From Prochlorococcus sp. AG-418-F08 (lineage in GTDB: Bacteria; Cyanobacteriota; Cyanobacteriia; PCC-6307; Cyanobiaceae), in the NCBI GenBank assembly GCA_003214295.1, contig QCLV01000013.1:1-35104 (forward strand): a stretch of DNA of 35,104 bases, read 5' to 3'. This document shows positions 26,929-35,104 of this stretch, piece by piece. Below the pieces are notes generated by a model that was not told the origin of the DNA, ran no database searches, and worked only from the letters and a program-made list of their open reading frames with translations. Each line of letters starts with the position of its first letter. The first letter of the stretch is position 1. Position numbers and translations under genes: made by a program.

Positions 26929-28164
26929 TTAGCAATATAAATTGCCTTTTATAAATACTTTTCTCTTTAAATTGCTCGAAAAAACATCTGCCCATCTTTG
27001 TGCATCTAAAATCACAAAATCAGCAGGACAACCTTTTTTAATTAAACTATCCCATTTTAAATTTAATAATCTGCTTGGAGCTAAAAAAATAGAAGATAGA
27101 GTCATTCTCTCCCAGGGATTTAGTTGAAGCATAGGCATCGAGCAAGACAACATATAAAAAGGGTCAAAATTACCAAATGGGTACCAAGGGTCTTGAACAT
27201 TATCACTACCAAGAGATACATCCACATGTGATTTTTGTAATTGCTTTATTGGCGCAACTGGCCTTTTAAAAGAAGTAGTTTTATTACTTCGATTGAGCAG
27301 CCAAAAGTTTGTTAGGGGTAAAGCAATAACCTTAATATTTTTCTCAGCCATTTTTTCTCCTAAATTTAAAATCTCTCTATTACTTAAAGAAATAAGACTA
27401 CTCAAATGACTGCAAGTGATTGGAATACTATTAATTTTTAAATTTTCAATTGTTTCTAATAAAACTTTTATTCCCGCTCCAGGTTCAATAATTGATTCAT
27501 CAATATGCAAATCAATTTCTAATTTATATTTACTAGCAAGAAGAAGCATCTTTGCTAGAAATTTGCTTGTATTTTTTTTATTGAAAGGAGGGACAATAAC
27601 GCTTCCTAAAATACCTCCATTAGAGGAAAATATTTTTGCCAAATCTTCTCCATCAGTTGTATCCCAGAATTCTACTGGAGCTAGAGCAACGTATTGTAGA
27701 GTCAACTCAGATGAAAATTTTTTTTGTAATTTAAAAAGTTCAATCCAAATATCAATAGATTGACCTTTATATGTATCGATATGACTTCTAATAGCTCGAT
27801 ATCCATTTCTAATAGCAAGTTTTAATGATTTCTCAACTCTTTCAAGAACCTTATCTGTAGTTCTAGTTTTATGTTCTTCAAGATTTACTGATAATGCTCC
27901 TCCGTAGTTTGATTCCAGATTAGGAAAGTCTGCCCACGTAAATGATTTATCAAAATGCGAATGCGTTTCAACAAATCTTGGTAATAAAATATTTTTTGGT
28001 TTTGTACATTTATTTTTTAAAGGCTTTAACTCAGAAACAAATCCGTCCTCCCAACTTATGGAAACTGAACACAAATCCTCTACATCAATAATGAGGTTAT
28101 CAAAATCTTCTATTAAACAAAGGCTTCTGGGAATAAGTACGTCAGCTGTGCCGGAATTAATCAA
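26929..28164 (-). CDS. Cytosine-deaminase-like amidohydrolase
   Basis: The 411-residue protein is in the amidohydrolase superfamily and resembles CodA, which turns cytosine into uracil. Metal and catalytic positions appear in order: HSHFD (H68, H70), RSHID, LHIDES (H220, E223), CSHL (H253) and the SLGSDNVQDPWYPFG region with D321. The last one, with its DPWYP, is particularly CodA-like. It may act on cytosine or a related ring compound; the substrate cannot be read from the sequence. The start is TTG, with no earlier ATG in frame. It is transcribed toward the FAD oxidase gene and may share a message with it. Confidence 0.85.
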   Translation of the reverse strand: MINSGTADVLIPRSLCLIEDFDNLIIDVEDLCSVSISWEDGFVSELKPLKNKCTKPKNILLPRFVETHSHFDKSFTWADFPNLESNYGGALSVNLEEHKTRTTDKVLERVEKSLKLAIRNGYRAIRSHIDTYKGQSIDIWIELFKLQKKFSSELTLQYVALAPVEFWDTTDGEDLAKIFSSNGGILGSVIVPPFNKKNTSKFLAKMLLLASKYKLEIDLHIDESIIEPGAGIKVLLETIENLKINSIPITCSHLSSLISLSNREILNLGEKMAEKNIKVIALPLTNFWLLNRSNKTTSFKRPVAPIKQLQKSHVDVSLGSDNVQDPWYPFGNFDPFYMLSCSMPMLQLNPWERMTLSSIFLAPSRLLNLKWDSLIKKGCPADFVILDAQRWADVFSSNLKRKVFIKGNLYC

Positions 28165-28296
28165 ATTTTTTTTAATTGTTCTTTTATTTTAAAACATAAG
28201 AAAACTTTACTGAATTAGAAAATAATTAAAATTTCGCTAAAAGATAAAAATAACTATGTAAAATTACCCTTTAGTTGTTAGATTTATAAATGTGCG

Positions 28297-28369
28297 GCGG
28301 GCGTCGCCAAGTGGTTAAGGCAGCGGCTTGTGGCGCCGCTATTCGGGGGTTCGAATCCCCTCGCTCGCC
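28297..28369 (+). tRNA. tRNA-His (GTG)
   Basis: Acceptor GCGGGCG pairs with CGCTCGC at 28362-28368 with one G-T pair. The discriminator is C, and the base before the acceptor is G, giving the G-1:C73 pair unique to tRNA-His. The anticodon stem GCGGC/GCCGC encloses TTGTGGC, giving anticodon GTG. The CCA end is not encoded. It stands between the amidohydrolase (divergent) and miaB. Confidence 0.97.
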
Positions 28370-28441
28370 CTCAAGAAAATTGCAGCAAAATTTTTTAACT
28401 TGTAATTTTGAATTAAAGAATCATAAAAAATTTCTAGCAAA

Positions 28442-29767
28442 GTGCTAACAAAAACAAAACCAGACGAAAAAAAATTTCGAAAGAATTCAACTACTAGCAG
28501 TTATTGGATAACAACATTTGGATGCCAAATGAACAAGGCTGATTCTGAGAGAATGGCTGGTACATTAGAGAAAATGGGATACACCAAAGCAGATAATGAG
28601 TTAGATGCCGATTTGGTCTTATACAACACATGCACCATTAGAGATAATGCAGAGCAGAAAGTTTATAGCTTTCTAGGAAGACAAGCAAAAAGGAAGCACA
28701 ATACACCCAGCCTGAAACTCGTTGTGGCAGGTTGTCTCGCCCAGCAGGAGGGGGAGTCCTTACTAAGAAGAGTTCCAGAACTTGATTTAGTAATGGGGCC
28801 TCAGCATGTAAATAACCTTGAGAATCTTCTAGGAAAAGTTGACTTAGGAAATCAAGTTGCTGCCACAGAAGAGACCTTCATTTCTGAAGATATAACAAGT
28901 GCTAGGAGAGAAAGTTCTATTTGTGGCTGGGTTAATATAATTTATGGATGTAATGAAAAATGTTCATATTGTGTAGTTCCCTCTGTAAGGGGGAAAGAGC
29001 AATCAAGATATCCAAATGCGATAAAAAGTGAGATACAAAAATTAGCTGATGATAATTTTAAAGAAATTACTCTTTTGGGTCAGAATATTGACGCTTATGG
29101 TAGAGATCTTCCAGGAACTACAAAAGAGGGGAGAAAAGAAAATACTCTAACTGATCTTTTATATTATATTCATGATGTTCAAGGAATTCGCAGAATAAGA
29201 TTTGCTACTAGTCATCCAAGATATTTTTCAAAAAGGTTGATTCAAGCTTGTTATGAACTTGAAAAAGTCTGTGAACATTTCCATATTCCCTTCCAAAGTG
29301 GAAATGATGAAATCTTAAAGCAAATGAGATTAATAAAAAGGATGGGCTCACTTGGTGGATTAATAAAATTAATACCTGGAATGAATAAAATTGACGATGG
29401 GATGATAAAAGATGGAGAAGATCAACTTAAGAAAATAGAATCTATGATCTCATCAATGACTCTTGAGGAGAAACAAAAACCTGAAGTTCTTGCTGCTCAG
29501 CCTTCAAGAAGACAAAGGATTGCTCAGGGTAGTGGTTATGAAGCAAAAGATGTAGATAAAGTATTAGCTGATTTTCAAAGAATGAGAGGTTTTATGAAAC
29601 AAATGTCGAATGGAGGAATGCCAGGAATGGGAGGAATGCCAGGAATGGGAGGAATGCCAGGAATGGGGGGAATGCCAGGAATGGGGGGAATGCCAGGAAT
29701 GAATAATAATAAACCAATGAAAAAACAAAAAAATAATAAAAAGAAAAAAGGTTTTGCAGATTTATAA
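28442..29767 (+). CDS. miaB: MiaB 5' part joined in frame to the 3' end of ffh
   Basis: MiaB is a radical-SAM enzyme that adds a methylthio group to isopentenyl-adenosine 37 of tRNAs. Residues 1-292 are MiaB: the N-terminal domain starts [13 protein letters not shown], with further cluster cysteines in YNTCTIRD and VVAGCLAQ, and the SAM cluster motif CNEKCSYC. From residue 293 (29318) the sequence is Ffh from its K337 onward, through KQMR, and ends with the ffh stop. The MiaB radical-SAM domain end and TRAM domain are missing. The native gene should run on beyond this point. The start is GTG. The joined reading frame is a product of the junction, not a credible natural protein. Confidence 0.93.
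   Translation: MLTKTKPDEKKFRKNSTTSSYWITTFGCQMNKADSERMAGTLEKMGYTKADNELDADLVLYNTCTIRDNAEQKVYSFLGRQAKRKHNTPSLKLVVAGCLAQQEGESLLRRVPELDLVMGPQHVNNLENLLGKVDLGNQVAATEETFISEDITSARRESSICGWVNIIYGCNEKCSYCVVPSVRGKEQSRYPNAIKSEIQKLADDNFKEITLLGQNIDAYGRDLPGTTKEGRKENTLTDLLYYIHDVQGIRRIRFATSHPRYFSKRLIQACYELEKVCEHFHIPFQSGNDEILKQMRLIKRMGSLGGLIKLIPGMNKIDDGMIKDGEDQLKKIESMISSMTLEEKQKPEVLAAQPSRRQRIAQGSGYEAKDVDKVLADFQRMRGFMKQMSNGGMPGMGGMPGMGGMPGMGGMPGMGGMPGMNNNKPMKKQKNNKKKKGFADL
29318..29767 (+). pseudogene. ffh: 3' fragment of ffh (M domain), residues 337-485
   Basis: These 149 codons plus stop are identical to the end of the intact ffh in the left arm. It has lost the N and GTPase domains and has no start of its own, being read only as the tail of the truncated miaB. 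It retains the [10 protein letters not shown] motif and the GGMPGM repeats. As a separate protein it would not function in signal recognition. Confidence 0.94.
29611..29700 (+). repeat. Second copy of the five 18-bp ffh units
   Basis: The mirror of the repeat in the left arm, with the same number of units and the same variant bases. Tandem repeats normally change copy number quickly, so the identity of the two tracts supports a very recent or technical duplication. Confidence 0.93.
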
Positions 29768-29820
29768 TTTCTATATTTTTACCTTTAAATGATATTATTA
29801 TTAAAACGCACTGATTTAAG

Positions 29821-30186
29821 ATGATTAAATTGCGCCTTAAGCGCTTTGGAAAGAAAAAAGAGGCAAGTTTCAGAATTGTTGCATGCAATAGTACTTCCAG
29901 AAGAGATGGTAGACCTCTGCAAGAACTAGGTTTTTATAACCCGAGAACTAAAGAAACCAGGCTTGATACGGAAGCTCTAAGAACAAGACTTAATCAGGGT
30001 GCTCAGCCAACTGATGTTGTGAGAACTTTATTAGAAAAGGGAGGCTTACTAGAAAAAATAGAAAGACCTTCTATTGCAATTGGTAAGGCAAAATTAGAGA
30101 AGGAAAAATTAGCTAAGGCTAAAACCAAAGACGAAGAAAATGATAGTAGTAAAGCTGAAAGTGAGGTTAATGAAGCTGAAAGCTAG
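29821..30186 (+). CDS. rpsP: 30S ribosomal protein S16, inverted-repeat copy
   Basis: Identical in all 121 residues to the left-arm S16, including the charged C-terminal tail. A second S16 gene would be unusual in a small streamlined genome, and this one follows a broken ffh instead of an intact one. I regard it as the mirrored copy of a single gene. Confidence 0.9.
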   Translation: MIKLRLKRFGKKKEASFRIVACNSTSRRDGRPLQELGFYNPRTKETRLDTEALRTRLNQGAQPTDVVRTLLEKGGLLEKIERPSIAIGKAKLEKEKLAKAKTKDEENDSSKAESEVNEAES

Positions 30187-30222
30187 TGCTTTGATTAATT
30201 TCTATTCTTATAAAAAAACTAT

Positions 30223-31179
30223 ATGAAGGAAGTTTCCAAAACTGGTCACTTCACAATAGATTTGCCTAGCTCTGATGCTGCTACAGCACTATCTGGCCCA
30301 GGTAATTCCTTTTTAAAAAAGTTTGAGTCTTTAACAGGAGTTTCTTTAACCATAAGAGGCCTACAACTTGAGATGAATGGTGTTATGTCTAAGATTGAAA
30401 GAGCCTCAGCCTTAGTAGAACTAACAAGGCCAATTTGGGAACAAGGCTTAGAAGTCCCAGAGGTAGATCTTAAAGCGGCTTTAAGTTCTCTAAATATGGG
30501 AGACTCATCGTCACATGCTGAACTTGGGAAAAAGGTTCTTGCGCGTTCAAAAGAAGGAAGATATTTGAGGCCAAGAACTATAAGGCAAAAAGAATATGTT
30601 GAATCAATTGAAAATTTTGATCTTACGTTCGCAATTGGTCCCGCTGGAACTGGAAAGACATTTTTAGCAACTGTTTGCGCAGCGAGACTGTTGAATGAGA
30701 AAAAAATAGATAAAATTGTTTTAACCAGACCAGCCGTAGAAGCTGGAGAAAGTCTAGGATTCCTCCCTGGAGATTTGCAACAAAAAGTTGATCCATACTT
30801 AAGACCAATATTTGATTCTTTGCATAGTATTTTTGGATTTGATAGAACTAATTCGTTAATCGATAAGGGAATTGTTGAAGTTGCTCCTCTAGCATTTATG
30901 AGAGGCAGAACTTTAGAAAATTCTATGGTTATTCTAGATGAAGCACAAAACACTACTTGCACTCAAATGAGAATGTTTTTGACCAGATTAGGAGACAGAT
31001 CAAAAATGGTTGTAAACGGAGATATTACACAAATTGATTTAAAAAAAGACCAGGAAAGTGGCCTCATTGAAGCATCTAGACTTTTCTCTGAAACTCAAGG
31101 TATAAAATTTTGTTATTTAACTATTGAAGATGTGGTTCGTCATCCTTTAGTCCAGAAAATTATTGAGGCTTATCAATAA
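30223..31179 (+). CDS. phoH: PhoH-like ATPase, inverted-repeat copy
   Basis: Identical in all 318 residues to the left-arm PhoH, with the same Walker A and B motifs. The spacing to rpsP and to the next gene is also unchanged. Complete as a gene, but probably a mirrored copy of one locus. Confidence 0.9.
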   Translation: MKEVSKTGHFTIDLPSSDAATALSGPGNSFLKKFESLTGVSLTIRGLQLEMNGVMSKIERASALVELTRPIWEQGLEVPEVDLKAALSSLNMGDSSSHAELGKKVLARSKEGRYLRPRTIRQKEYVESIENFDLTFAIGPAGTGKTFLATVCAARLLNEKKIDKIVLTRPAVEAGESLGFLPGDLQQKVDPYLRPIFDSLHSIFGFDRTNSLIDKGIVEVAPLAFMRGRTLENSMVILDEAQNTTCTQMRMFLTRLGDRSKMVVNGDITQIDLKKDQESGLIEASRLFSETQGIKFCYLTIEDVVRHPLVQKIIEAYQ

Positions 31180-31253
31180 CTTTAAAACTCTGGAGATCCG
31201 TACCCTGAAATTTTAAAAATCGAGTAGAATAAAATCATATTTAAAAAAAGAAA

Positions 31254-31991
31254 ATGCCAGCAAGTAGTAATTTCAATCAAGCTATTCGTGAAGCACAAAC
31301 TAGTTCAATTGTTGGACCAAATGTTGTTCAAAAGGCTCTACCTTACGTTGGTGGAGGTATGGTACTAACTTCTTTAGGTGTTTTAGCAGGAGTCTCACTT
31401 ATAGCAACAAACCCTGGACTGTTTCAGCCTCTCTCGATAGTTGCTTTAATTGCGGAATTGGTTTTGTTTTTTATAGCAACTAATGCTGCAAATAATGCAA
31501 ATAATTCAAAGGCTTTGCCTTTACTTACAGGATTTAGTTTGTTAACTGGATTCACATTAAGTGGAATAGTTGCTCTAGCAATAGGAACTATTGGTATTGG
31601 TTCTGTTGGAACAGCTGCTTTGGCTACTGGTATAACTTTCGTTATTGCGTCTTACACAGGCCAGAGAATGAGTGATAGCGTTGGTCAGGCACTAAGCGGT
31701 GTTGTTGGTCTTGGTTTGATAGGTCTTCTTATCGCAATGTTTGTCCAAATAATTGGAGGATTCTTTGCCCCAGGAGTTTTTGGAGGATCAGGCCTTGAAT
31801 TGATAATTGCGGGATTTGGAACCGTCTTGTTTGTTGCAATGTCTTTCGTGGATTTCTATACAATGCCAAGAAGATACAGTGATGATCAATATCTTGCAGG
31901 GGCATTGGGTATGTATCTAACTTATATAAATCTTTTTGTTTTTATATTGAGATTAATGATTGCACTTCAAGGTGGCGGAAGAAGAGACTAA
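31254..31991 (+). CDS. Bax inhibitor-1 family protein, inverted-repeat copy
   Basis: Identical in all 245 residues to the left-arm copy, with about seven membrane spans. It ends before the mirrored terminator, here read in its better direction, with the stem followed by a T run. Confidence 0.86.
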   Translation: MPASSNFNQAIREAQTSSIVGPNVVQKALPYVGGGMVLTSLGVLAGVSLIATNPGLFQPLSIVALIAELVLFFIATNAANNANNSKALPLLTGFSLLTGFTLSGIVALAIGTIGIGSVGTAALATGITFVIASYTGQRMSDSVGQALSGVVGLGLIGLLIAMFVQIIGGFFAPGVFGGSGLELIIAGFGTVLFVAMSFVDFYTMPRRYSDDQYLAGALGMYLTYINLFVFILRLMIALQGGGRRD

Positions 31992-32013
31992 GCATTATTT
32001 AATTTTCTAACCT

Positions 32014-32039
32014 AAAGCGTAGATTTATTTCTACGCTTT
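32014..32039. terminator. Bidirectional terminator, inverted-repeat copy
   Basis: Same 10-bp stem and 6-base loop as in the left arm, between the mirrored Bax-inhibitor-type gene and the hypothetical gene. On the plus strand it is followed by TTTTTTAT, so it serves the Bax-inhibitor-type gene best. Confidence 0.85.
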
Positions 32040-32040
32040 T

Positions 32041-32568
32041 TTATTGAGCGATATCAAGAATTTGTTTTTTTATAAATTCCTTTTGCTCTGAGTCATACTT
32101 TACTGAATTATCAAAACTGTTGCCCATATCATCTAAGTCTCTAAGGACTTGATTGACAGACTTTGTAACTGACTTAGTTTCTAGCAGTCTTAAAATAGCC
32201 TTACATCTATCTGAAATGTTTTCCGATGTTATCTCATATTCATTATTATTATCTCTTCGATGAATAATAATTTGAGCGGAACTCATTATTAAATTTTTTA
32301 ATACTATGTCTGTTACAGCATCCCCACCTTCGTTCAGTTTGTAAATTAGTGAAAAAGGAAGTTTATCTAACAAAAAACAATCTTTATCTGATAAAGCGTA
32401 TGCAAAAAATCCTCTGAGTCCATTTCTTGTTTTAGTTAGCTCTGCGATTCTATCTGCTAAAACCTCTTCACTGAGTAAATCTTCACCCCACTCTTTGCAC
32501 CATTGTGCGGATATGTTTATTGCTTGCGTGAACGAAGCTTCTTTTAAATTTATGGTTTTTTTTTTCAT
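32041..32568 (-). CDS. Hypothetical protein, 175 aa, inverted-repeat copy
   Basis: Identical to the left-arm hypothetical protein. No family recognised; same divergent position next to era. Confidence 0.73.
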   Translation of the reverse strand: MKKKTINLKEASFTQAINISAQWCKEWGEDLLSEEVLADRIAELTKTRNGLRGFFAYALSDKDCFLLDKLPFSLIYKLNEGGDAVTDIVLKNLIMSSAQIIIHRRDNNNEYEITSENISDRCKAILRLLETKSVTKSVNQVLRDLDDMGNSFDNSVKYDSEQKEFIKKQILDIAQ

Positions 32569-32606
32569 TTTTGATCAGAATTTTATTATTGATGTATTAA
32601 AAGTCC

Positions 32607-33518
32607 TTGGCCAATTATAAATCTGGGTTCGTAACTTTACTAGGAAGGCCAAATGTCGGTAAATCTACTTTAATAAATAAATTGATTGGAGAAAAAATAA
32701 CAATCACTTCTCCAATAGCGCAAACTACTAGAAATAAATTAAAAGGAATACTGACTAAAGACAATGGGCAAATAATTTTTGTTGATACGCCAGGTGTTCA
32801 TAAACCTCATCATCGACTTGGAGAGATATTAGTAAAAAACGCAAAATCTGCAATTAATGGAGTTGATATGGTAATTTTTGTAATTGATTCAAGTGAAGAA
32901 CCAGGTAGAGGCGATGAATATATTTTGAACTTTTTAATAGCAAATAAAACTGAGTTTATTGTTGCATTAAATAAGTGGGATTTAGTTGATAAAGAATTTA
33001 GGAATGTACGATTAGATCAATATAGAAGATTTTTCGGAATTAATAGAAACTTTCAAATTGTAAGTGCCTCTAAAGGAGAAGGATGTTCTGAACTAGTTGA
33101 TATGGCACTTAATTTTCTTCCAGAAGGACCAAAACTTTATGGTGAAGAGACTATTTGTGATCAACCATTAGATAACTTATTATCTGATTTAGTAAGAGAG
33201 CAGGTATTAATAAATACAAGGGAAGAAGTCCCTCATAGTGTTGCAGTAAAGATAGAAAAAAGAGAGGAAATGAAAAGAAAAAATGGCAAAGTTTTTACAG
33301 CTATTTTGGCTACTATTATTGTTGAAAGATCAACTCAAAAAGGCATTCTTATTGGAAAGAAAGGTTCAATGTTAAAAATGATTGGTCAGACAGCAAGATC
33401 AAATATGTCAAAATTAATTGATGGTCCAGTTCACCTAGAGTTGTTTGTGAAAGTTGTTCCAAATTGGAGAAAAAAAGAATCAAGGTTAATTGAGTTTGGT
33501 TATGAGGAAGATTTCTAG
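32607..33518 (+). CDS. era: GTPase Era, inverted-repeat copy
   Basis: Identical in all 303 residues to the left-arm Era, with intact GTPase motifs and KH domain. Era is a dosage-sensitive housekeeping protein normally encoded once, which again points to a mirrored copy. Confidence 0.91.
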   Translation: MANYKSGFVTLLGRPNVGKSTLINKLIGEKITITSPIAQTTRNKLKGILTKDNGQIIFVDTPGVHKPHHRLGEILVKNAKSAINGVDMVIFVIDSSEEPGRGDEYILNFLIANKTEFIVALNKWDLVDKEFRNVRLDQYRRFFGINRNFQIVSASKGEGCSELVDMALNFLPEGPKLYGEETICDQPLDNLLSDLVREQVLINTREEVPHSVAVKIEKREEMKRKNGKVFTAILATIIVERSTQKGILIGKKGSMLKMIGQTARSNMSKLIDGPVHLELFVKVVPNWRKKESRLIEFGYEEDF

Positions 33519-34739
33519 ATGAGTGGTTTTAATTTTGATGTAATTACATTGTTCCCTAAAGCTTTTGAATCAATAAATAATTTAGGGGTCATCACAAAAG
33601 CCCTAGATAAGAATTTGATCGATGTAAATTTACATGATTTGAGAGAATATGGAGAAGGTTCTTACAGACAGGTAGACGATAAGCCTTATGGAGGAGGAGC
33701 AGGTATGGTATTAAAACCTGAACCTATTTATAAGGCATATGAATCAATTAGAAAATTACCTAAAAGTAAAACTTTGCTGATGAGCCCACAGGGTAAAGTC
33801 CTAAAGCAAAAGGATCTTGCGAGATGGTCCACTTTGGATCAAATAATAATTATTTGTGGTCAATATGAAGGTTTTGATGAAAGGATTAGATGTTTAGCTG
33901 ATGAAGAGGTATCGATAGGCGATTATGTACTTTCTGGAGGTGAAATACCCGCTATATCAATAATTAACGGTTTGACTAGATTATTACCAGGAACTCTTGG
34001 TGATCCAGACTCCTTAGTCGATGAGAGTCATAATTCTTCTTTATTAGAGTATCCTCAATACACGAGGCCGTTAACTTTTAAAGATATGAAAGTGCCAGAT
34101 ATTTTAGTGAGCGGTAATCATGAAGAGATTAAATCGTGGAGAAGAAGAAAAAGTTTTGAAAGAACATTGGAGAGAAGAAGTGACTTAATTTCAAATGAAA
34201 ACTACAAAAAATCCCCACAAAGTAAGAGAATAATAAAAGAAAATAATCAATTCATGAAATTTAGAATAGGTAATGGATACGATATTCACAGACTAGTAGA
34301 GGATAGAGATTTAATAATTGGAGGTGTAAAATTGCATCATCCTGAAAATTTAGGATTGGATGGTCATAGTGATGCTGATGTTTTAAGTCACTCAATAATG
34401 GATGCATTATTGGGAGCACTTTCGCTTGGCGACATAGGAAAGTATTTCCCCCCATCTGATGAAAAATGGAAAAATGCAGATAGCTTGTTTTTGTTATCAA
34501 AAGTAATTGACTTGATCAGACAAGATGGTTGGGAAATAAATAATATTGATAGTGTTCTTGTTGCAGAAAGGCCAAAAATCATGCCTCATATAAAACTAAT
34601 GAAAAAAAACATTTCTGAAATCTTAAATATTGATGAAAATTTAATTGGGATTAAAGCAACCACGAATGAAAAATTAGGTCCAGAGGGGAGAGAAGAGGGT
34701 ATAAGTTGCCATTCAGTAGTTCTTCTTGAGAAAAAATGA
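33519..34739 (+). CDS. trmD-ispF: Fused TrmD-IspF frame, inverted-repeat copy
   Basis: Identical in all 406 residues to the left-arm frame, with the internal ATG (34254) at codon 246 where IspF would begin. Because both arms may derive from the same reads, this second occurrence is not independent proof that the fusion is real. Confidence 0.88.
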   Translation: MSGFNFDVITLFPKAFESINNLGVITKALDKNLIDVNLHDLREYGEGSYRQVDDKPYGGGAGMVLKPEPIYKAYESIRKLPKSKTLLMSPQGKVLKQKDLARWSTLDQIIIICGQYEGFDERIRCLADEEVSIGDYVLSGGEIPAISIINGLTRLLPGTLGDPDSLVDESHNSSLLEYPQYTRPLTFKDMKVPDILVSGNHEEIKSWRRRKSFERTLERRSDLISNENYKKSPQSKRIIKENNQFMKFRIGNGYDIHRLVEDRDLIIGGVKLHHPENLGLDGHSDADVLSHSIMDALLGALSLGDIGKYFPPSDEKWKNADSLFLLSKVIDLIRQDGWEINNIDSVLVAERPKIMPHIKLMKKNISEILNIDENLIGIKATTNEKLGPEGREEGISCHSVVLLEKK

Positions 34740-35104
34740 AATTTAATTTAAATTTGAAAAAAAAAATTCAAAGATTTTGTTTATTATTAATTTGCTTAGT
34801 AGTTTTAATTTTTCAATCTGATATACCTAATTTAAAAGCTCTTCCTATGGATAATTATCAAGGTGAAATGGTTATTGAAGAATTAAGACTTAAAGTCCCT
34901 GCAGACGCAAAAGCGGCATGGTTGAATGCTGAAAAAGAGATTTGGGATCCGTGGTTATCTTCTCAAAATGGTTTTTTGGGGAGACAATTATATTGGGATA
35001 AAGAAAAAGAAGAAGCTTTAATATTGGTAAATTGGAAAAGTAAGAAATTATGGAAAGGTATTCCAATGTCAGAAGTAAATATAGTCCAGGCAAAATTTGA
35101 GGAT
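34736..35104 (+). CDS. TIGR03792-like protein, partial, inverted-repeat copy
   Basis: The same 123 codons as at the left edge, again cut at the same base by the window end. Starts in an ATGA overlap with the IspF stop. Confidence 0.58.
   Translation, partial: MKFNLNLKKKIQRFCLLLICLVVLIFQSDIPNLKALPMDNYQGEMVIEELRLKVPADAKAAWLNAEKEIWDPWLSSQNGFLGRQLYWDKEKEEALILVNWKSKKLWKGIPMSEVNIVQAKFED

Larger units (their letters stand above)
29318..35104. repeat. Right arm of the inverted repeat, probably artefactual
   Basis: Exact reverse complement of the left arm over 5787 bases. It begins at the K-Q-M-R codons that MiaB and Ffh have in common, and it interrupts miaB, so it is the non-native copy. It ends at the window edge at the mirror position of the first base. 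That both arms stop at the same base inside the same gene is best explained if reads from one locus were used twice. Confidence 0.97.

Noticed and set aside
28442-29767. A new MiaB-Ffh fusion protein
   Set aside because: The join is the edge of the inverted repeat, removes essential parts of both proteins, and an intact ffh exists in the window.
1-35104. Inverted repeat as a natural amplification, transposon or plastid-like repeat
   Set aside because: No transposase, target duplication or terminal motif; arms contain only housekeeping genes and end at identical bases at the window edges.

Overview
The window looks like a high-light-adapted Prochlorococcus. It is very A+T-rich, genes are packed with little or no spacing, and almost every gene is a core marine picocyanobacterial gene (ARC6/Ftn2 division factor, group 2 sigma factor, nickel superoxide dismutase cassette, a TIGR03792-type protein). 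I see no mobile element, CRISPR array, phage gene or integration site. The assignment rests on gene content and composition, not on a database search.

The dominant structural fact is a perfect inverted repeat. Bases 1-5787 are the exact reverse complement of 29318-35104 (x pairs with 35105-x), around a unique core of 23530 bases. The left arm runs uninterrupted through an intact ffh into the core. The right arm begins in the middle of miaB, at a short stretch that miaB and ffh appear to share (AAGCAAATGAGA, K-Q-M-R), and replaces the rest of miaB with the end of ffh. Both arms stop at the same base inside the same gene. This is what a fold-back chimera (for example from whole-genome amplification of a single cell) or an assembly artefact produces. 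I treat the left arm as native and the right arm as probably a technical copy.

Layout. 1-5787 (mirrored in 29318-35104): partial TIGR03792-like gene, a trmD-ispF reading frame fused without a stop, era, a divergent hypothetical, a shared terminator, a Bax-inhibitor-1-type membrane protein, phoH, rpsP and the 3' end of ffh. 5788-12770: the rest of ffh, ARC6/Ftn2, pdhA, a sigma factor and the NAD(P)H-hydrate repair enzyme. 12817-17697: mnmA, a frameshifted lnt, an FKBP isomerase, and the nickel-SOD set sodN-sodX-sodT. 17753-20925: trmH-like, lpd and trpC, one tight operon read on the minus strand. 21135-28441: murA, a pair of overlapping tiny membrane ORFs, tRNA-Leu(CAA), argD, folC, a GlcD-like FAD oxidase, a cytosine-deaminase-like amidohydrolase and tRNA-His(GTG). 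28442 onward: the 5' two thirds of miaB, then the inverted arm.

Functional links: pdhA and lpd encode the E1-alpha and E3 parts of pyruvate dehydrogenase. sodN, sodX and sodT are the enzyme, its maturation protease and a probable nickel transporter. TrmD, MnmA, MiaB and the TrmH-like protein modify RNA. Ffh, Lnt and the FKBP serve protein export and the envelope, and ARC6 and MurA serve division and wall synthesis. Three genes (lnt, sodX, the trmH-like gene) have a broken or missing start or frame; two of these sit at A/T homopolymers, so single-base errors in the assembly should be considered. No clearly new defence or mobile system is visible. The least explained native sequence is the pair of 35- and 36-residue membrane ORFs at 22543-22757.
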